From: Sipunculus nudus
Taxonomy: Eukaryota > Annelida > Sipuncula > Golfingiida > Sipunculidae
Direction of reading: 5' to 3'
NCBI GenBank assembly: GCA_026874595.1
Contig: CM049317.1
Location: forward strand, 18,623,882-18,687,881
DNA length: 64,000 bases
Shown here: positions 34,620 to 46,052 of the stretch, one piece after another
How positions within the stretch are numbered: the stretch's first letter is position 1
Layout: the number at the start of each line of letters is the position of its first letter
The notes under the pieces: model-generated
Database searches by the model: none
What the model was told of the DNA's origin: nothing
The model's input: the letters and a program-made list of their open reading frames with translations, nothing else
Program-made: the position numbers and the translations under genes

Positions 34620-36040
34620 TTGGGGATACTATGGCACTTGCGGTGCCAAGAAATATCTTGTTTTAAATTTAATTTTATTCAAATTTCCAAATATAATGAA
34701 AAAAAAAATGTGTATACGTTAAATAAAGAAATTGTAAACCTGTTGAAAGATAAAACTGGTTATAGATTTTCTCTGGAGTGCTATCATATATTCATGGGGA
34801 TTACTTCCTATCTGAGGTGCTATCTAAACAACACAAAGCTCCAGTGCTGTGTATATGAAGAATTCCAAGATTCCTTATTTATGACTGCGGCACCTGACTG
34901 ATGTGTCACCGTAATTGACCCATTAAATAACAAAGGTGAAGGTACATACCTGTGACAGGTAAACAGGTCAGAGTACCTGTCAGCTCAGGTGCAGGAAGAT
35001 GTACTTTGGTATCTGAGTTAATTGTTACAGGTACTCCCTGATAAAGGTCACAGCTTAGTCATCAGTATCTCTTCTGAAGGTCCCCTATACCTCCAGCCTG
35101 ATAATACTGTATACAACATAATGAGTGCCCCTGGCGCTATAAAAATTGAATTTTATGGAATATTTCTTGAACCCCAAAAAGCCCTCGCCCCCTGCCCCAT
35201 GCTGTTCTAGTCTAAGGTATGACCTTTTTAAGAGGATTTTGGAATATAGACGCTTATTTAGGGAAAATAAAATTTTCTTTCCTTTTCCAATATTTATGGG
35301 CTTTGGACACCCTGACATAATTTCATGCCTTCAAAATCATTAAGTGAGGTAGAAAAAATAACAGTGACTGTAAGTGTAAGTACTGCCAAAGTTTTTTTTT
35401 AGGTGAGAATGGCTCTTCCTTTCCGTCTCCTCAAAGATACCTCTTAAAGATCCATGATGGGAGGGGTGGGGGTGGGGTAGTGGGAGGCACTCATTATGGT
35501 GGGAGCACTCCTTATGTCAAATAAGGTACATGTAAAAGTGCCCATGTGCCCTCAAATAACCTGAACCTAATTCCCATAGAAAAGGTCACCAACTTTTAAA
35601 TTTTAAAATCTTGGTATTTGTTAAATGTAGGAAAGTCATGGAATTTTACAATTTTGAAATTAACTCTTTGTACTTCAGGAAAAAAATTGCATATGGTAAG
35701 CCTCTACCGTGTGTGCGGACCTTAATATGGGGTACTCTACAACTCAGTGTTTTCATTCACTTATTGGCCCATATTCCCAGGTTCATTGGTGGATATATGT
35801 TCCCAAACAGGTGTTTGCATTCACTTATTCGGCCTATAATCCCATGTTAAATCGGACATATGTGACTGCACTTTTGTGAAAATCCTGGAAATGCATCCTG
35901 GAAATTTGGGATCCTGTTTCTGATTGTGTGAGTTATGATTTAATCAAGCACACATTAATTTTCAATATGAAGACAACCTGCTGGCAGAGGCAATAATTAC
36001 ATATATAGACGAGTACAAAAGAGTGACCAGATCTTATCAA
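34620..36040 (+). other. Intron 2; nothing recognised
   Basis: Short open frames on both strands (34620-34901, 35022-35343, 35611-35850) have no recognisable composition and no fitting splice sites. A G run of about 14 lies near 34598-34611. Confidence 0.4.
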
Positions 36041-36044
36041 AATC

Positions 36045-36569
36045 TATATCAACATTTAATTTGGTCTTCATTGACCAATATCCTGATTCTCCAAAAGTTT
36101 ATTTGTGAATCAGTTTGATAGTCATTTGCATAACAGGACCCCCTATTAAATTTTGAAATACTTGCCCCAAGTAACCTCTAGCTTTTACTTGCTCAACATG
36201 AATTGTTACTTGTCTGACAAAAATCAGTGATTGTAACCACAAACACATAAAATGTATTCCACATGATTATTTTGCATCAATTAACAAGTTCAAATGTTTG
36301 TTTGTTAATGATATTTCGATCTCTTTACCATTTGCACAGATAAACATACAGGTACTTTTCGATAGAAGTGATACAATAAAATTCCATTTCTCGGAGAAAG
36401 AAAATGGCTAACTTAAGATCAGTTAAGATTCAGGCCTTTGTGAAAAGATTAATGTTGGACCCACTTGCCCAGTTGTGCAAGTAGGAGCCCACTTGTGGTT
36501 GCTCTACCACCAATTTCTTGAACTTTTACTAGCCCTGGGCAAGTGGTTAACCTTTATTATCAAGCCCTA
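36045..36569. mobile_element. hAT-type MITE, copy 1, 5' end decayed
   Basis: Shares a long colinear series of words with 45465-46052: TTGACCAATATCC, TTTATTTGTGAATC, TTTGCATAACAG, ATGAATT.TTACTT, CTGACAAAAATC, CACATGATTATTTTGCA, GTTCAAATGTTTG, AAACATACAGGT, TTGGACCCACTTGCCCAGT and GCAAGTAGGAGCC. The right end, read in reverse complement, is TAGGGCTTGATAATAAAGG, a CAGGG-type terminus with the first base changed. The left terminus is not found. Confidence 0.65.
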
Positions 36570-36699
36570 CATAAACAAACAAGGTCATACCAGTCTTATA
36601 ATTATGCCGTTTCCCAATAAATCATAATGACAGATGAGGGTGGTAGTGTTTGCTACCTATTGTATTGGTAACAGACAGTTTACAGAATGGTTTGTTTCA

Positions 36700-36970
36700 T
36701 AACATTGTTTCTGGCGCAGGGCCAAGAATCGGACCAATGAGAGCTTGTGTCCCAGTGTAATCTGACCAACCAGAGCAGCCGTCACATGTTTAAAATTTAG
36801 GCTGGATGCACAACGCGATACAACACTCTCCCTTGTCTAATTACAATTCTTCGTTAAATGCTCCCCCTGGTGGTCATGCCCAGAGAGCTTTCCATGCAAA
36901 GCATCGGTTACATGAAAGTATGTTTGCTTGCAGACTTCAGTGTATAACCGCTGCGTGAGGGGTGTAGTCG
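36700..36970. mobile_element. MITE-like element (family of 14184-14510)
   Basis: The right end GACTTCAGTGTATAACCGCT then GCGTGAGGGG is the inverted terminal repeat of the family. The interior has ACCAATGAGAGC, TCACATGTTTAAAATTTAGG, GGATGCACAACGCGATACAA and CCCCCTGGTGGTCATGCCC. The left end is less clear. Confidence 0.6.
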
Positions 36971-37072
36971 CATTTAATCCTCTACATATTTGTTATGCTA
37001 GGTAGACAAAAATCTGCCACCTTTGCCATTACACCACCACACTCCACCCTTTAATTAATTGACAGTAGAACC

Positions 37073-37579
37073 TCTAATTTTTGTATCTCCAAAATTTTTA
37101 TATCCGAAAGTTAAAATGAGGAACCAAATTTACCTCGATTAACCCAAAAAATAGAAATACAACATTTGGAAAATATAATTTTCCCCAAATTATAAAGGCT
37201 AACTTCCGGAGTGGCATTCACTCGGCTGTAAATAGTAGTGGCCGGACCTGCATGTTTAATTAAGCTTAATTAATGGGTTATTGACAGCTAATAATAGTCG
37301 CTAAGCTGTTTTGATGCATGCATTCAACTGATCCCTTCTAACTGCATAGACAAAATGCTGATGAAACACTGTTTTTCATGTTTTTATCTTTCCATGATTG
37401 TTATTTTGTGCTTCCTCATTAGTTAACAAACTCTGGTAAGAGTTCATCATGTTGTGTTTTCTGTCATCAGTTTAGCTTTATGATATATTGATAGTATACT
37501 TATTTAAAAAATCAATAATCTCCACTATCCGAACACATTTTATGTCCCCCAAACTGTTTGAATATTCAAGGTACTACTG
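37073..37579. mobile_element. pogo-like MITE, ~507 bp
   Basis: The left end CAGTAGAACCTCTAATTTTT is matched by the reverse complement of the right end, CAGTAGTACCTTGAATATTC. The CAGTAGAACCTC-type terminus and words such as TATCCGAA and ATCTCCACTATCCGAACA near the ends are typical of pogo/Tigger-related elements. The flanking dinucleotide is GA on both sides instead of the usual TA, so the exact ends or later mutation remain open. No transposase. It ends about 75 bp before exon 3. Confidence 0.6.
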
Positions 37580-37654
37580 GATAAAAAATGCACAAGCTTC
37601 AGACCTGTAAGCTCCTGTTAATTTCAGTTGAGATGTATTTATTTTCTTTGACAG

Positions 37655-37795
37655 AGCTGGCTGAGAATGTCACCATGAAGCTGGAACAGCAGAGCCCAAC
37701 CGCCACCAGCTCCAGGTTTTCGTTCTCCAGATCCAGCAGCACAGGCAGCGTCCACCTCATCAGCTGTTCGTCAGCTTCGTCAGCTCAAAACACAG
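37655..37795 (+). CDS. Exon 3 of the split gene, Ser-rich segment
   Basis: A strong acceptor (TTTATTTTCTTTGACAG) is followed by 141 bases and donor CACAG|GTAAAT. Entering in phase 1, as exon 2 requires, it reads K (split codon), LAENVTMKLEQQSPTATSS, RFSFSRSSSTGSVHLISCSS, ASSAQNT and leaves one base (G), again phase 1. This frame is open upstream into the intron as well, but base composition changes at the acceptor: the exon is GC-richer and has codon-like periodicity. More than one third of the residues are Ser or Thr, and RFSFS and RSSST look like kinase-type basic-Ser motifs, which is inference only. The 3' end of this exon with its donor is duplicated at about 38030-38080. Confidence 0.75.
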
Positions 37796-38465
37796 GTAAA
37801 TATGTTAACGAGAAGTTACTGTACAAAACACAGGTACTGGTAATTATATTAACAAGAAATTAAAGTGCAAATCATAGGTAATTATGTTATCCAGGAATTA
37901 TAGTACAAAATACAGGTAAATATGTTAACGAGAAGTTATTGTGCAAAACACAGGTAATTTTGTTAACAAAAAATTATAGTACAAAACACAGGTTAATATG
38001 TTTACGAGGAATTTTAGTACAAAACACAGGTAGCGTTCACTCAACAGCTGCTCGTCAGCTTCATCAGCTCAAAACACAGGTAAATATGTTAATGAAAGTT
38101 TTTGTGCAAAACACAGGTAGTTATGTTATCGGAAATAATAAGGCAAAACACAGGTAAATATCTTAACGAGGAAATATAGTACAAAACACAGGTAATCTAC
38201 TCATTACCTTTTCATCAGCTTTGTCAGCTCAAAACACAGGTAATTATATTAATGAGAAATTATAGCACAAAACAGGTTTGTTAATGAGAAATTATTGATC
38301 AAAACAAGGAATTATAGTACAAAAACAGGTAAAAAAGTGACCTAGAAATCATGGTACATACCACAGGTATATATGTTAATGAGAAATTGTGGTACAAAGC
38401 ACAGGTAAATATGTTAACAAGAAATTGTAGTGCTATATACAGGTGAAAATGTTAATGAGACACTT
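37796..38465 (+). repeat. Donor-bearing intronic minisatellite after exon 3, ~38-bp unit
   Basis: The unit is AACACAGGTAAATATGTTAA, CGAGAAATTATAGTACAAA. It begins with the last bases of exon 3 and the splice donor, so nearly every one of about 15 units contains a CAG|GTAA-type donor-like site. At 38028-38088 a longer piece, GCGTTCACTCAACAGCTGCT, CGTCAGCTTCATCAGCTCAA, AACACAGGTAAATATG, is a second copy of the last ~45 bp of exon 3. A third, shorter one (CATCAGCTTTGTCAGCTCAA) lies near 38213. The same unit family occurs at 29050-29245. Confidence 0.9.
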
Positions 38466-38520
38466 TCCTCACGTACGAGAGTGTACCCATTATTTAACAT
38501 AGGCACAATCAGAATAATTA

Positions 38521-39685
38521 GCTCAGCTGACTATAAGTCATCTGAGCTATAGTCGTGGTCCATTGTCCGTCTCCGTCCGTCTGTCCGTAGATGTAGCATG
38601 TTTTGAAACTGTAAGAGCTAGGAATCCAAAATTTGGCATAATGTTAGATGTCCCTAAGATCTCCTACCAAGCTGAAAACTGGGTCTTTGCAACTTGGTTC
38701 CTTTGAGAAATTAAGGTTTATTAAAAACCTATTTTCACACTTCAGGACTGCCTAATATCAAAACCACTCATCTGTTTTTCCTCATATTTACCATAAATAT
38801 TCCTATATATAGTTCCTATGTACATGCCAGAAATTAAGTCTGTTAAGTATAATTTCATAAGTTATGGGCCCGAACATAATGGACTTTGTAAAAAAAACAG
38901 GAAAAATATTTACTCACTTAACTTGAAAAAAATTTTGAAACTAGAGTCTGTTTTCCCAAGTATATAACTATGTTTAATTAAGATTCAGTTGTTTACCCAA
39001 AATTGATCTGAATTTTGTAAATTTTTTTAAGGCCTACCCTCTAGTGTATATCACTCACAACATGCCAAAGGTGTGGGAGAAATTCATATCTGAGCGTACC
39101 ATTGATATAAAAGTTTGATCCCGGGCGTATAAATGTGGTCAACAAATGCTGTTGTGTCCTACATGGCCGGCAATGTTTATCTCAATCACAACCAAAGGCG
39201 TCATTGCACACAACACGGTCATCCCACAATCTTGATCTAACCGCATACAAAAGCAATATGCACTTGAAAATGACGAAATAGCTGTTCGAAGCGGCGACAT
39301 ATCTGAACTAAGCAGCTAATCAGAATGCTACACCTGGTACCATATTGAAGGGTAGGATGCATTATGACAATATATTTCAGATACTTGGTTAAGTAGTTTA
39401 TTTAGACAAAATAAGATGAAATATGGGTGTCTGTTCATGACAGGATTCTGGGCCAAACTGGACTGTCCCTGTCTGCGTTTAGCAGGTGTCCGCTCATGAC
39501 AGGTTCATTTTAATGGGTAATGGGTCAGGACACTGGCTTAGTGTCCATGCATCGGTGTCCGCTCATCCCGGTGTCCCCTCACGGCAGGTTCTTGTGTATA
39601 CATGAAAAATAAAAGATAAAAATATTTTGCAGTTACTAATATTTTCCAAAATTCAGCTGAGCAATGTGACCCATGGGTCCCTTGT
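38521..39685 (+). mobile_element. Helentron/HINE-like element, copy C, complete ends
   Basis: The 5' end is GCTCAGCTGACTATAAG preceded by TTA, with the hairpin partner GTCATCTGAGC and a short GTCCGTCTCCGTCCGTCTGT microsatellite. The first 500 bp match copy B closely. The 3' end is TCAGCTGAGC, AATGTGACCCATGGGTCCCT, TGT and then TTA. In the last third it holds a different segment with GTGTCCGCTCATGACAGG-type words repeated (39476-39600). No gene. Confidence 0.75.
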
Positions 39686-39689
39686 TTAA

Positions 39690-41040
39690 AGGCTCAAATT
39701 ATATGATTGGCTACGTCAAGTAATACATTTCATGGTGGAAATCTTCTTAATGGAGACTGAGTGAGATTAAGAATGTAAATCAAAGGGCTATTATTCTAGC
39801 ACATGAAGGCAGATTTTTACAGGCCCAACCAGGCTTGCACCTTACATTATACAGGCACGAGCCAAAAAATATGTGCAATTGGCCCCCAGACTCCTTAAAA
39901 TTTTTAACCCTGACTTGTCAGTGATAGGATGTTCTTCTGGCAGATGAATTCCCTTTTCCTGATTTTTCTGCATACCTACAGTATTTATGGAATCACCTGC
40001 ATCCATTCTTGTGTAGTTTATAGCTGGAATTTTGTCAGCTGTATCATTACCTGTAGGGAAATTCCAGTCTGACCATTAGTTATGTCTTGAAAATATTTGT
40101 GGTAAGAAACACTTAAAGGATATATATATATATTATAATGTGTAAATACCAGAGATAGTAATTCACTGTTGTATAGTTCATACCTGGAATTTTCAGCTAT
40201 GTCATTACTTGTTTGGAAATTCCAGATTGGTTCTTTTTCATGTATTTAACATATTTTTTGCAAGACAAAAACACTGAAGCCAAGTAATAAAATCTTGAAA
40301 GAAATAAAACATAACCAAAAAGAAACATGACAGTTCTCATAATATTATACCTTTAAGGCTTTGCCCTCCAGTGGTGCCTTCTTTTTACGGGTAACTATAA
40401 GGAGTATTTATAATTCATATCTTATGTGTCAGTGGAAAAAATAATAAATGTTTTTACTTAGCTGACTTAATCATAAATATTCTTCTCTGTCACTATATTC
40501 AGCATGATTTTGTCATTGCCACAGGTAATTAGGTCAGGTGAAGATCAAAGGTATTCACATTGGTAACTTAATTACTGCATTAAATAACACCTGTTCTGAT
40601 ATAAAAAGCAATTTGTACAGTCCATATATAAATAAGGTCTTAATTTATGATCACAGTAATGATGAACAAGGTGTTTGCCCACTCATTCGGAAAAAAAAAT
40701 ATTTACCTGTTCTTACCTGTTCAGGTAAACATATATGTTATGAGTTAACAGAGTCCTAGAATAAGCTCCTTGGGTCAGCCAGCTTTTCAGTTGAAAAATA
40801 TTTAATTCCCACGGAAAATCCATTTTTATTTGCACATTCTGGTTAGCTGATGGTTCTCTTTCAATAATTTAACAACATCATTTACTTTTTACTTACCTGT
40901 AATAATTAATTACCTTGGAGTAAAATAATTTCCCTTTATTTCCCCTTTTTGGATAAAATGGTAAATGGGTTACCTGAACAAGATGAAGGGGTCACTTTGA
41001 TGATCTTCCACTGAGGGGAAATATAGGTACTTCATTTTTA
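39690..41040 (+). other. Intron 3; nothing recognised
   Basis: AT-rich. TTACCTGT words are frequent in 40680-40970 but form no regular array. No splice-bounded coding patch in phase 1 was seen. Confidence 0.4.
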
Positions 41041-42996
41041 GCTCAGCTGACTGTAAGTTAACTGAGGTATAGGAATGGCGCTTCGTCCGTCGTCCGTCCG
41101 GCCCTCCTGGGCTTCTGGCCGTCCATTAGCAGGGCACAAATCGTAACTGCTGGACCTAGAAACTTCTAAGTGAATATCCAGGGACGTCAATAAAAAATCT
41201 CCTTGGAAACCTGAAATTAGGTCACTGCGACCTATATCCTCCGAGCTATGGGGCTTGAAAGTACCCCCCAGAATAATCAAAAATATAATACAAAACCTCC
41301 AATATCTTGATAAATAATGCATGGATTGTCATGAATCTTGCCCTTGAATATTGACCATGACTAGTTTTGTCAGTTCCTGAAAAGTGGTGCCGCCACCTGT
41401 ATTTTTTTGTTATTTTAACGAATATTTGAAAATTTTTTTTACTATAAAATGACAACAATCATGTCAGTTTCTCAGCTGTAATTACATCTGGTGTCCCAAA
41501 ACCTGGTGTGTTAATTGATCACAAGTGGATGCCATAGAGTTATCACCCTGTCTGTCTAGCTGTTTGTCTGTCTGTCTGTTCATCAGTCCATCCACACAAA
41601 TTTGTTTCCAGATGATAACTCCAGGTTGTAATGACACATGGATTTCAAACTTGACTTACATATGGCCCACCACTAAAGCAAGGACCTATATGATTTTGGG
41701 GTCATGAGGTCAAAGGTCAAGGTCACAGGACTCACTTTTTTAAAAAGATTATGGCTGCATTTTAAGCCAAGCTTTTCATCCCAAACTTTCCATTTTGCAC
41801 ATTTAGCTGACTTACCAGTATGGGGAGAGCATAAATGAATTTGGGGTCACATGGTCAAAGGTCAAGGTCACAGGGGCCATCTGTTCACAAATTAGTTTCC
41901 ATGTGATAACTCCAGTTTAGTTTGACATATTGGTTTCAAACTTAACTTATATATGACTCACCACTAAAGTAAGAACCTTGTGGATTTTGGGGTCCAATGG
42001 GTCAAAGGTCATGGTCACAGGACTAATTTCTTTAAAAAGAGTGCATATGCATCTGAAGCCAAACTTTTCATCCCAAACCTTCCATCTTCAAGATATTGCT
42101 AACCTGCCAATAGGGGAAGATTCTGTTCAATTTTGAGGTCATGAGGTCAAATGTCAAGGTTGTGGATGCATTTAAGCCAAACTTCATCCAAAACCTTCCA
42201 TCTTGCACATATAGCTGAGCTGCCAATAGGGAAAGAAACTGATTGATTTGGGAGTCACAAGGTAAGGTCTTCGTCACAGGGGCCCATCTGTCCACATATT
42301 TGTTTCAGGATGATAACTCAAGTTTGGATTGACATATTAGTTTCAATTTTGACTTATATATGACCCACCAATAATGTAAGAACCCTTTTGATTTTGGGGT
42401 CATAAGGCCAAAGGTCAAGGTGACAGGAACCACTTCTTTAAAAAGATTGTTGACGTATTTTTAGCCAAATTTTCTAATCTTCCAGATGTTGCTCACCTGC
42501 CAATAGTGGAAGTAACTGATGGATTTTGGGGTCACAAGGTCAAGGTCATGGGGGCCATCAGTCCACATATTAGTGTTCAGATGATAACACCAGTTTAGTT
42601 TGAAATATTGGTTTCCAACTTGACTTATATATGGCCAACCACTAAAGTAAGAACTGTTGATTCTGGGGTCATGAGATGAAAGGTAAGGTCAGAGGACCCA
42701 CTACTTTAGAAAGATTCTGGATGCATTTCAAGCCAGACTTTTCATCTCAATCCTTCCATCATCAACATGTGGTGCACCTGCCAATAGGGGAAGTTTCCTT
42801 TTGAACTTGGCGTCATAAGGTCAAAGGTTAAGGTCACAGGGCCTTTCCATTCACAAGTTAGTTTATGGATGATAACTCTAGATTGGGTAGACAGGTTGGC
42901 TTCAAACTGATCACAGGACCAATATTTTGGAAAACCTCATAAACATATATACTTATAGACAAATGCAGCTGAGCTTCGAGACCCATGGGTCCCTAG
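41041..42996 (+). mobile_element. Helentron/HINE-like element, copy D, different interior
   Basis: The 5' end GCTCAGCTGACTGTAAG follows TTA, and a GTCCGTCGTCCGTCCGG microsatellite follows. The 3' end is GCAGCTGAGCTTCGAGACCC, ATGGGTCCCTAG, then TTA. The interior is not that of A, B, C and E: it is built of irregular units of roughly 270-410 bp. Their start words are variants of GATGATAACTCCAG (41612, 41903, 42310, 42582, 42869) and each has TTTTGGGGTCA..AGGTCAAAGGTCAAGGTCAC-type sequence. This suggests a second subfamily with shared ends. Confidence 0.7.
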
Positions 42997-42999
42997 TTA

Positions 43000-43494
43000 C
43001 CTGTATTTACCTGTATAAAGATGAGTTATGTGCATGGTAAATAAGGTATGCAAAAAATTAATATTATTACTATTAAGCACATACACCTGACTGTGAAAAT
43101 TTCACAAAGATACCTTGAATGGTTGCTGAGTTTATGTCTCTTATATAGATTCATATCAAAATGTGTAAAAATGTGTAAAAATTAATCTGAAAGGTAGGAG
43201 TGTGTCATTCTGCAGGCAAATCTGAACAATAAAGGGTTGAAAGGTATAAGAAATGCAACTTAAAAGTGAACTGCATACTCTGTTTTCAGTAGTTACATTA
43301 ATTACATCTCTGGGCTATTATTAGAGGGAAAAGGCTCAGCCAGTGTGTATATTTATAGTGTTGTCACTCCAGGCCCTATTGTGAAATGACTGGCCTCATG
43401 ACATCAGCCAGGATCAAACCGGCTAACAAAAACCAAAATGGCTGGCTACTTTAAGGTGGAGTGATTAATCTGATAATGTCTGTAACTTCTGAAG
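43000..43494 (+). other. Intron 3, 3' end
   Basis: Unique-looking sequence up to the acceptor of exon 4; no repeats or RNA genes recognised. Confidence 0.4.
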
Positions 43495-43542
43495 GGGCTC
43501 CGCTGGATTTTGACGAGCTTTTGTCAGGAGATTCACCCAAAG
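43495..43542 (+). CDS. Exon 4 of the split gene (48 nt)
   Basis: Bounded by the acceptor GTCTGTAACTTCTGAAG and the donor CCAAAG|GTAACC. Entering in phase 1 (one base, G, left from exon 3), it reads GAPLDFDELLSGDSPK and leaves one base, so both phases fit. The acidic-hydrophobic pattern LDFDELL is unlike the random AT-rich translations around it. The polypyrimidine tract is weak, which is the main doubt. It could be a short conserved interaction motif, but I cannot name a family. Confidence 0.55.
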
Positions 43543-44017
43543 GTAACCAATAAATGATACCATTTGAATCTGCGTTGTCCGGCCTCTGGTGTGTTTAGTA
43601 ATGTTTACGGTCGTTCATTACATATGTGACTATCTTGTTCTTTATTGTCGCCCCCCAGGGACCACATGCAAGATACCTGTAGTTAGTGTTAAGAACTCCA
43701 GAGCTTGATTATTGTATAAACTTCAGAGTACTGGTGCAATAAAGTGACAGAATAATTCTGTTAGACTCATTCTGGTAACAACTACGATGTTACAGCTGTC
43801 ACAATATGATATTTGATATAAATCCTTCCCCAGGATTTAAGTCTAAAATAATGTCACTGCTAAGACCAACAGGTGGTATGTTAGATGGTATACATGTGTT
43901 ATGTATGTAGACCAGGTTAATACATTGAATTATGAACAGTCCTAAGAGTTTCATGTTCTTAGTGTGTAAACTAATAATGATGATCACTGGAATTCCCACT
44001 GACCTGATTTAGTATAC

Positions 44018-44020
<3 letters not shown>
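43543..44020 (+). other. Intron 4, first part; nothing recognised
   Basis: No repeat or coding structure seen. Confidence 0.35.

Positions 44021-44021
<1 letters not shown>

Positions 44022-44075
<54 letters not shown>
44022..44075. repeat. (TA)n microsatellite
   Basis: About 54 bp of alternating TA. A second tract of about 42 bp lies at 44230-44271. Short frames rich in Y and I across these tracts are artefacts. Confidence 0.95.
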
Positions 44076-44081
<6 letters not shown>

Positions 44082-44228
44082 ATAGTGTGTCATGTCTTCT
44101 GATATTGGTGTCATATTTGTGGGAATGATGATTGGCAACCTGATTTTAATGTTTCCTGTTCCATTCACATATATGTATGTAATGTACATACAAATTCTAG
44201 ATTGCTGTTGTTACAGCTACAGATATAG

Positions 44229-44229
<1 letters not shown>

Positions 44230-44271
<42 letters not shown>
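44230..44271. repeat. (TA)n microsatellite
   Basis: About 42 bp of alternating TA, 155 bp after the previous one. Confidence 0.95.
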
Positions 44272-44273
<2 letters not shown>

Positions 44274-44274
44274 A

Positions 44275-45460
44275 GTACTAGCCTTGCTAGTGTCTACTGA
44301 TAAAAACCTTGAGCAGTTTCTTATCCAACTAGAAATTATGTTGAGAAATTATTCATAATGTGTGACCATTTTTACATATGAACACTACGTTTGCCATTTC
44401 TATAGACCAAGAGATATTCAGTGTTATATACCTCTTTTAGCTGAAACTTTATCATTTCTAACAAACTTGGGTTTTCATTTTCCTTTATATTGGTGAATAA
44501 AATGTATTTTAAAATGAGAAAATTTGTATTATTAAGCTTACTGTCATTACTCTCTGGCAACTGACCATACAAAATATTTGCTTTCTTAAAGTCTGGTAAA
44601 ATATAGCCTGTACTTCCAACCCACAGCTCTCAGATTAGCAGATTACAAATTTTGCAGTAAAAAAAAAATATCTAACAAAAGTTCAAAATCGAAATTGTTT
44701 CATGTCAACAGGGCCTTAAAGCCAGCCATTCATTGAATGCACCTACTTAGTCTGTAAATGTTATGGGATTTCTGGCTTACTCTGCACATATATCAATGAG
44801 TTGTAGGAATTCCTTTTACTAAAACTTTTTATAATGGTTCTGTGACAGGTGTATGAGTTTATTTATCTGTAAGCCGTTAGTTCACATGGTACTTGCACCA
44901 GTGTTGACTAAAAAACAAAACTTGTCATGATAAAGACAGAATAAACCATTATTTCCATTTACCATAAATATTTAGCTGAATGTTAGGATCTAAGCCTTGA
45001 AATCCCATCACTTCAGCCATGACAGGCAGATCCAGTGCTCTGACTCGAGCTCAAAGGAGCCCTCAATTGTTGCCTGGGAGGTTCAAAAGCATGGTTTATT
45101 TATCCAAAGTAATATGAAAGCTGTCCAATGAGAGCTCTTTTTGATAATTCTTACGTTTGTTCAGACAGCCTTGTGTGTCATGGTTTGCATTTTATAAAGG
45201 ACAAAAGAAACGCAAGAGTATGTAATATGACTGTAATATTTTTTGGTGACCTCTAAACCTCATTATATATGTGAGAATTTTGCTTTAAATATAACTCAGC
45301 AAAGATACTGTATTAGGTACTAGTAGACATATCATATTGAATTTCATTAAGAACCATCAAAGCCCCGGTAAACTAAAGCGGGCACACTAAAAGTTAATGT
45401 ACGGACATATCCATGGTTCCATCTGAGATTGTTGTATAAAAATAAAATGTTTTGTACACA
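44275..45460 (+). other. Intron 4; nothing recognised
   Basis: AT-rich, no repeats or coding patches supported. Confidence 0.35.
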
Positions 45461-45464
45461 TTCC

Positions 45465-46052
45465 CAGGGCTTTACATTAACTTTTGAAAGCACTTGGTGC
45501 TTTATCTAAGTCTGCACCAAAATTTAATTAGGTTTACCTTGACCAATATCCCGAGTTTATTTGTGAATCCATTTTGTATTTTTTTGCATAACAGAGCTCA
45601 ATATTAACATATTAACATAAAGACTTTTTTTAAATATTTTCCTAGTAGGGCAAGTTACATCAATCTTTTGCTTGCCCTACATGAATTTTTACTTCTGACA
45701 AAAATCTGTGATAGTAGCCACAAACAAAAAAAATTGAGGGTTCCACGTGATTATTTTGCAAAAATAAACATGTTCAAATGTTTGCTTAATATAATATTTC
45801 TCTTAAGCATTTGCATAGAAAAACATACAGGTTATTTTAGTGAGGAGTATTACAAAATTAATTCATTTCTCCAAGAAGAAAAATGGTTAACTCACAGTTT
45901 ATAAGTAAAGATTCAAGCCTTTGTGTAAAGGTGTACGTTGGACCCACTTGCCCAGTCCGGCAAGTAGGAGCCAACAGTTGGTTGCCTCGCCATAAATTTC
46001 TGGAACTTTTACTTACACTGAGCAAGTAGTTGATCATTAATGTCCAGCCCTG
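45465..46052. mobile_element. hAT-type MITE, copy 2, ~588 bp with CAGGGCT ends
   Basis: The left end is CAGGGCTTTACATTAAC. The right end in reverse complement is CAGGGCTGGACATTAATG. CAGGG termini and 8-bp target duplications are typical of hAT elements; the flanking 8-mers here (CACATTCC and ATACCCTT) are not identical, so a duplication is not shown. The interior is colinear with 36045-36569. Near the right end CACTTGCCCAGTCCGGCAAG forms a small hairpin. No transposase. Confidence 0.7.
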
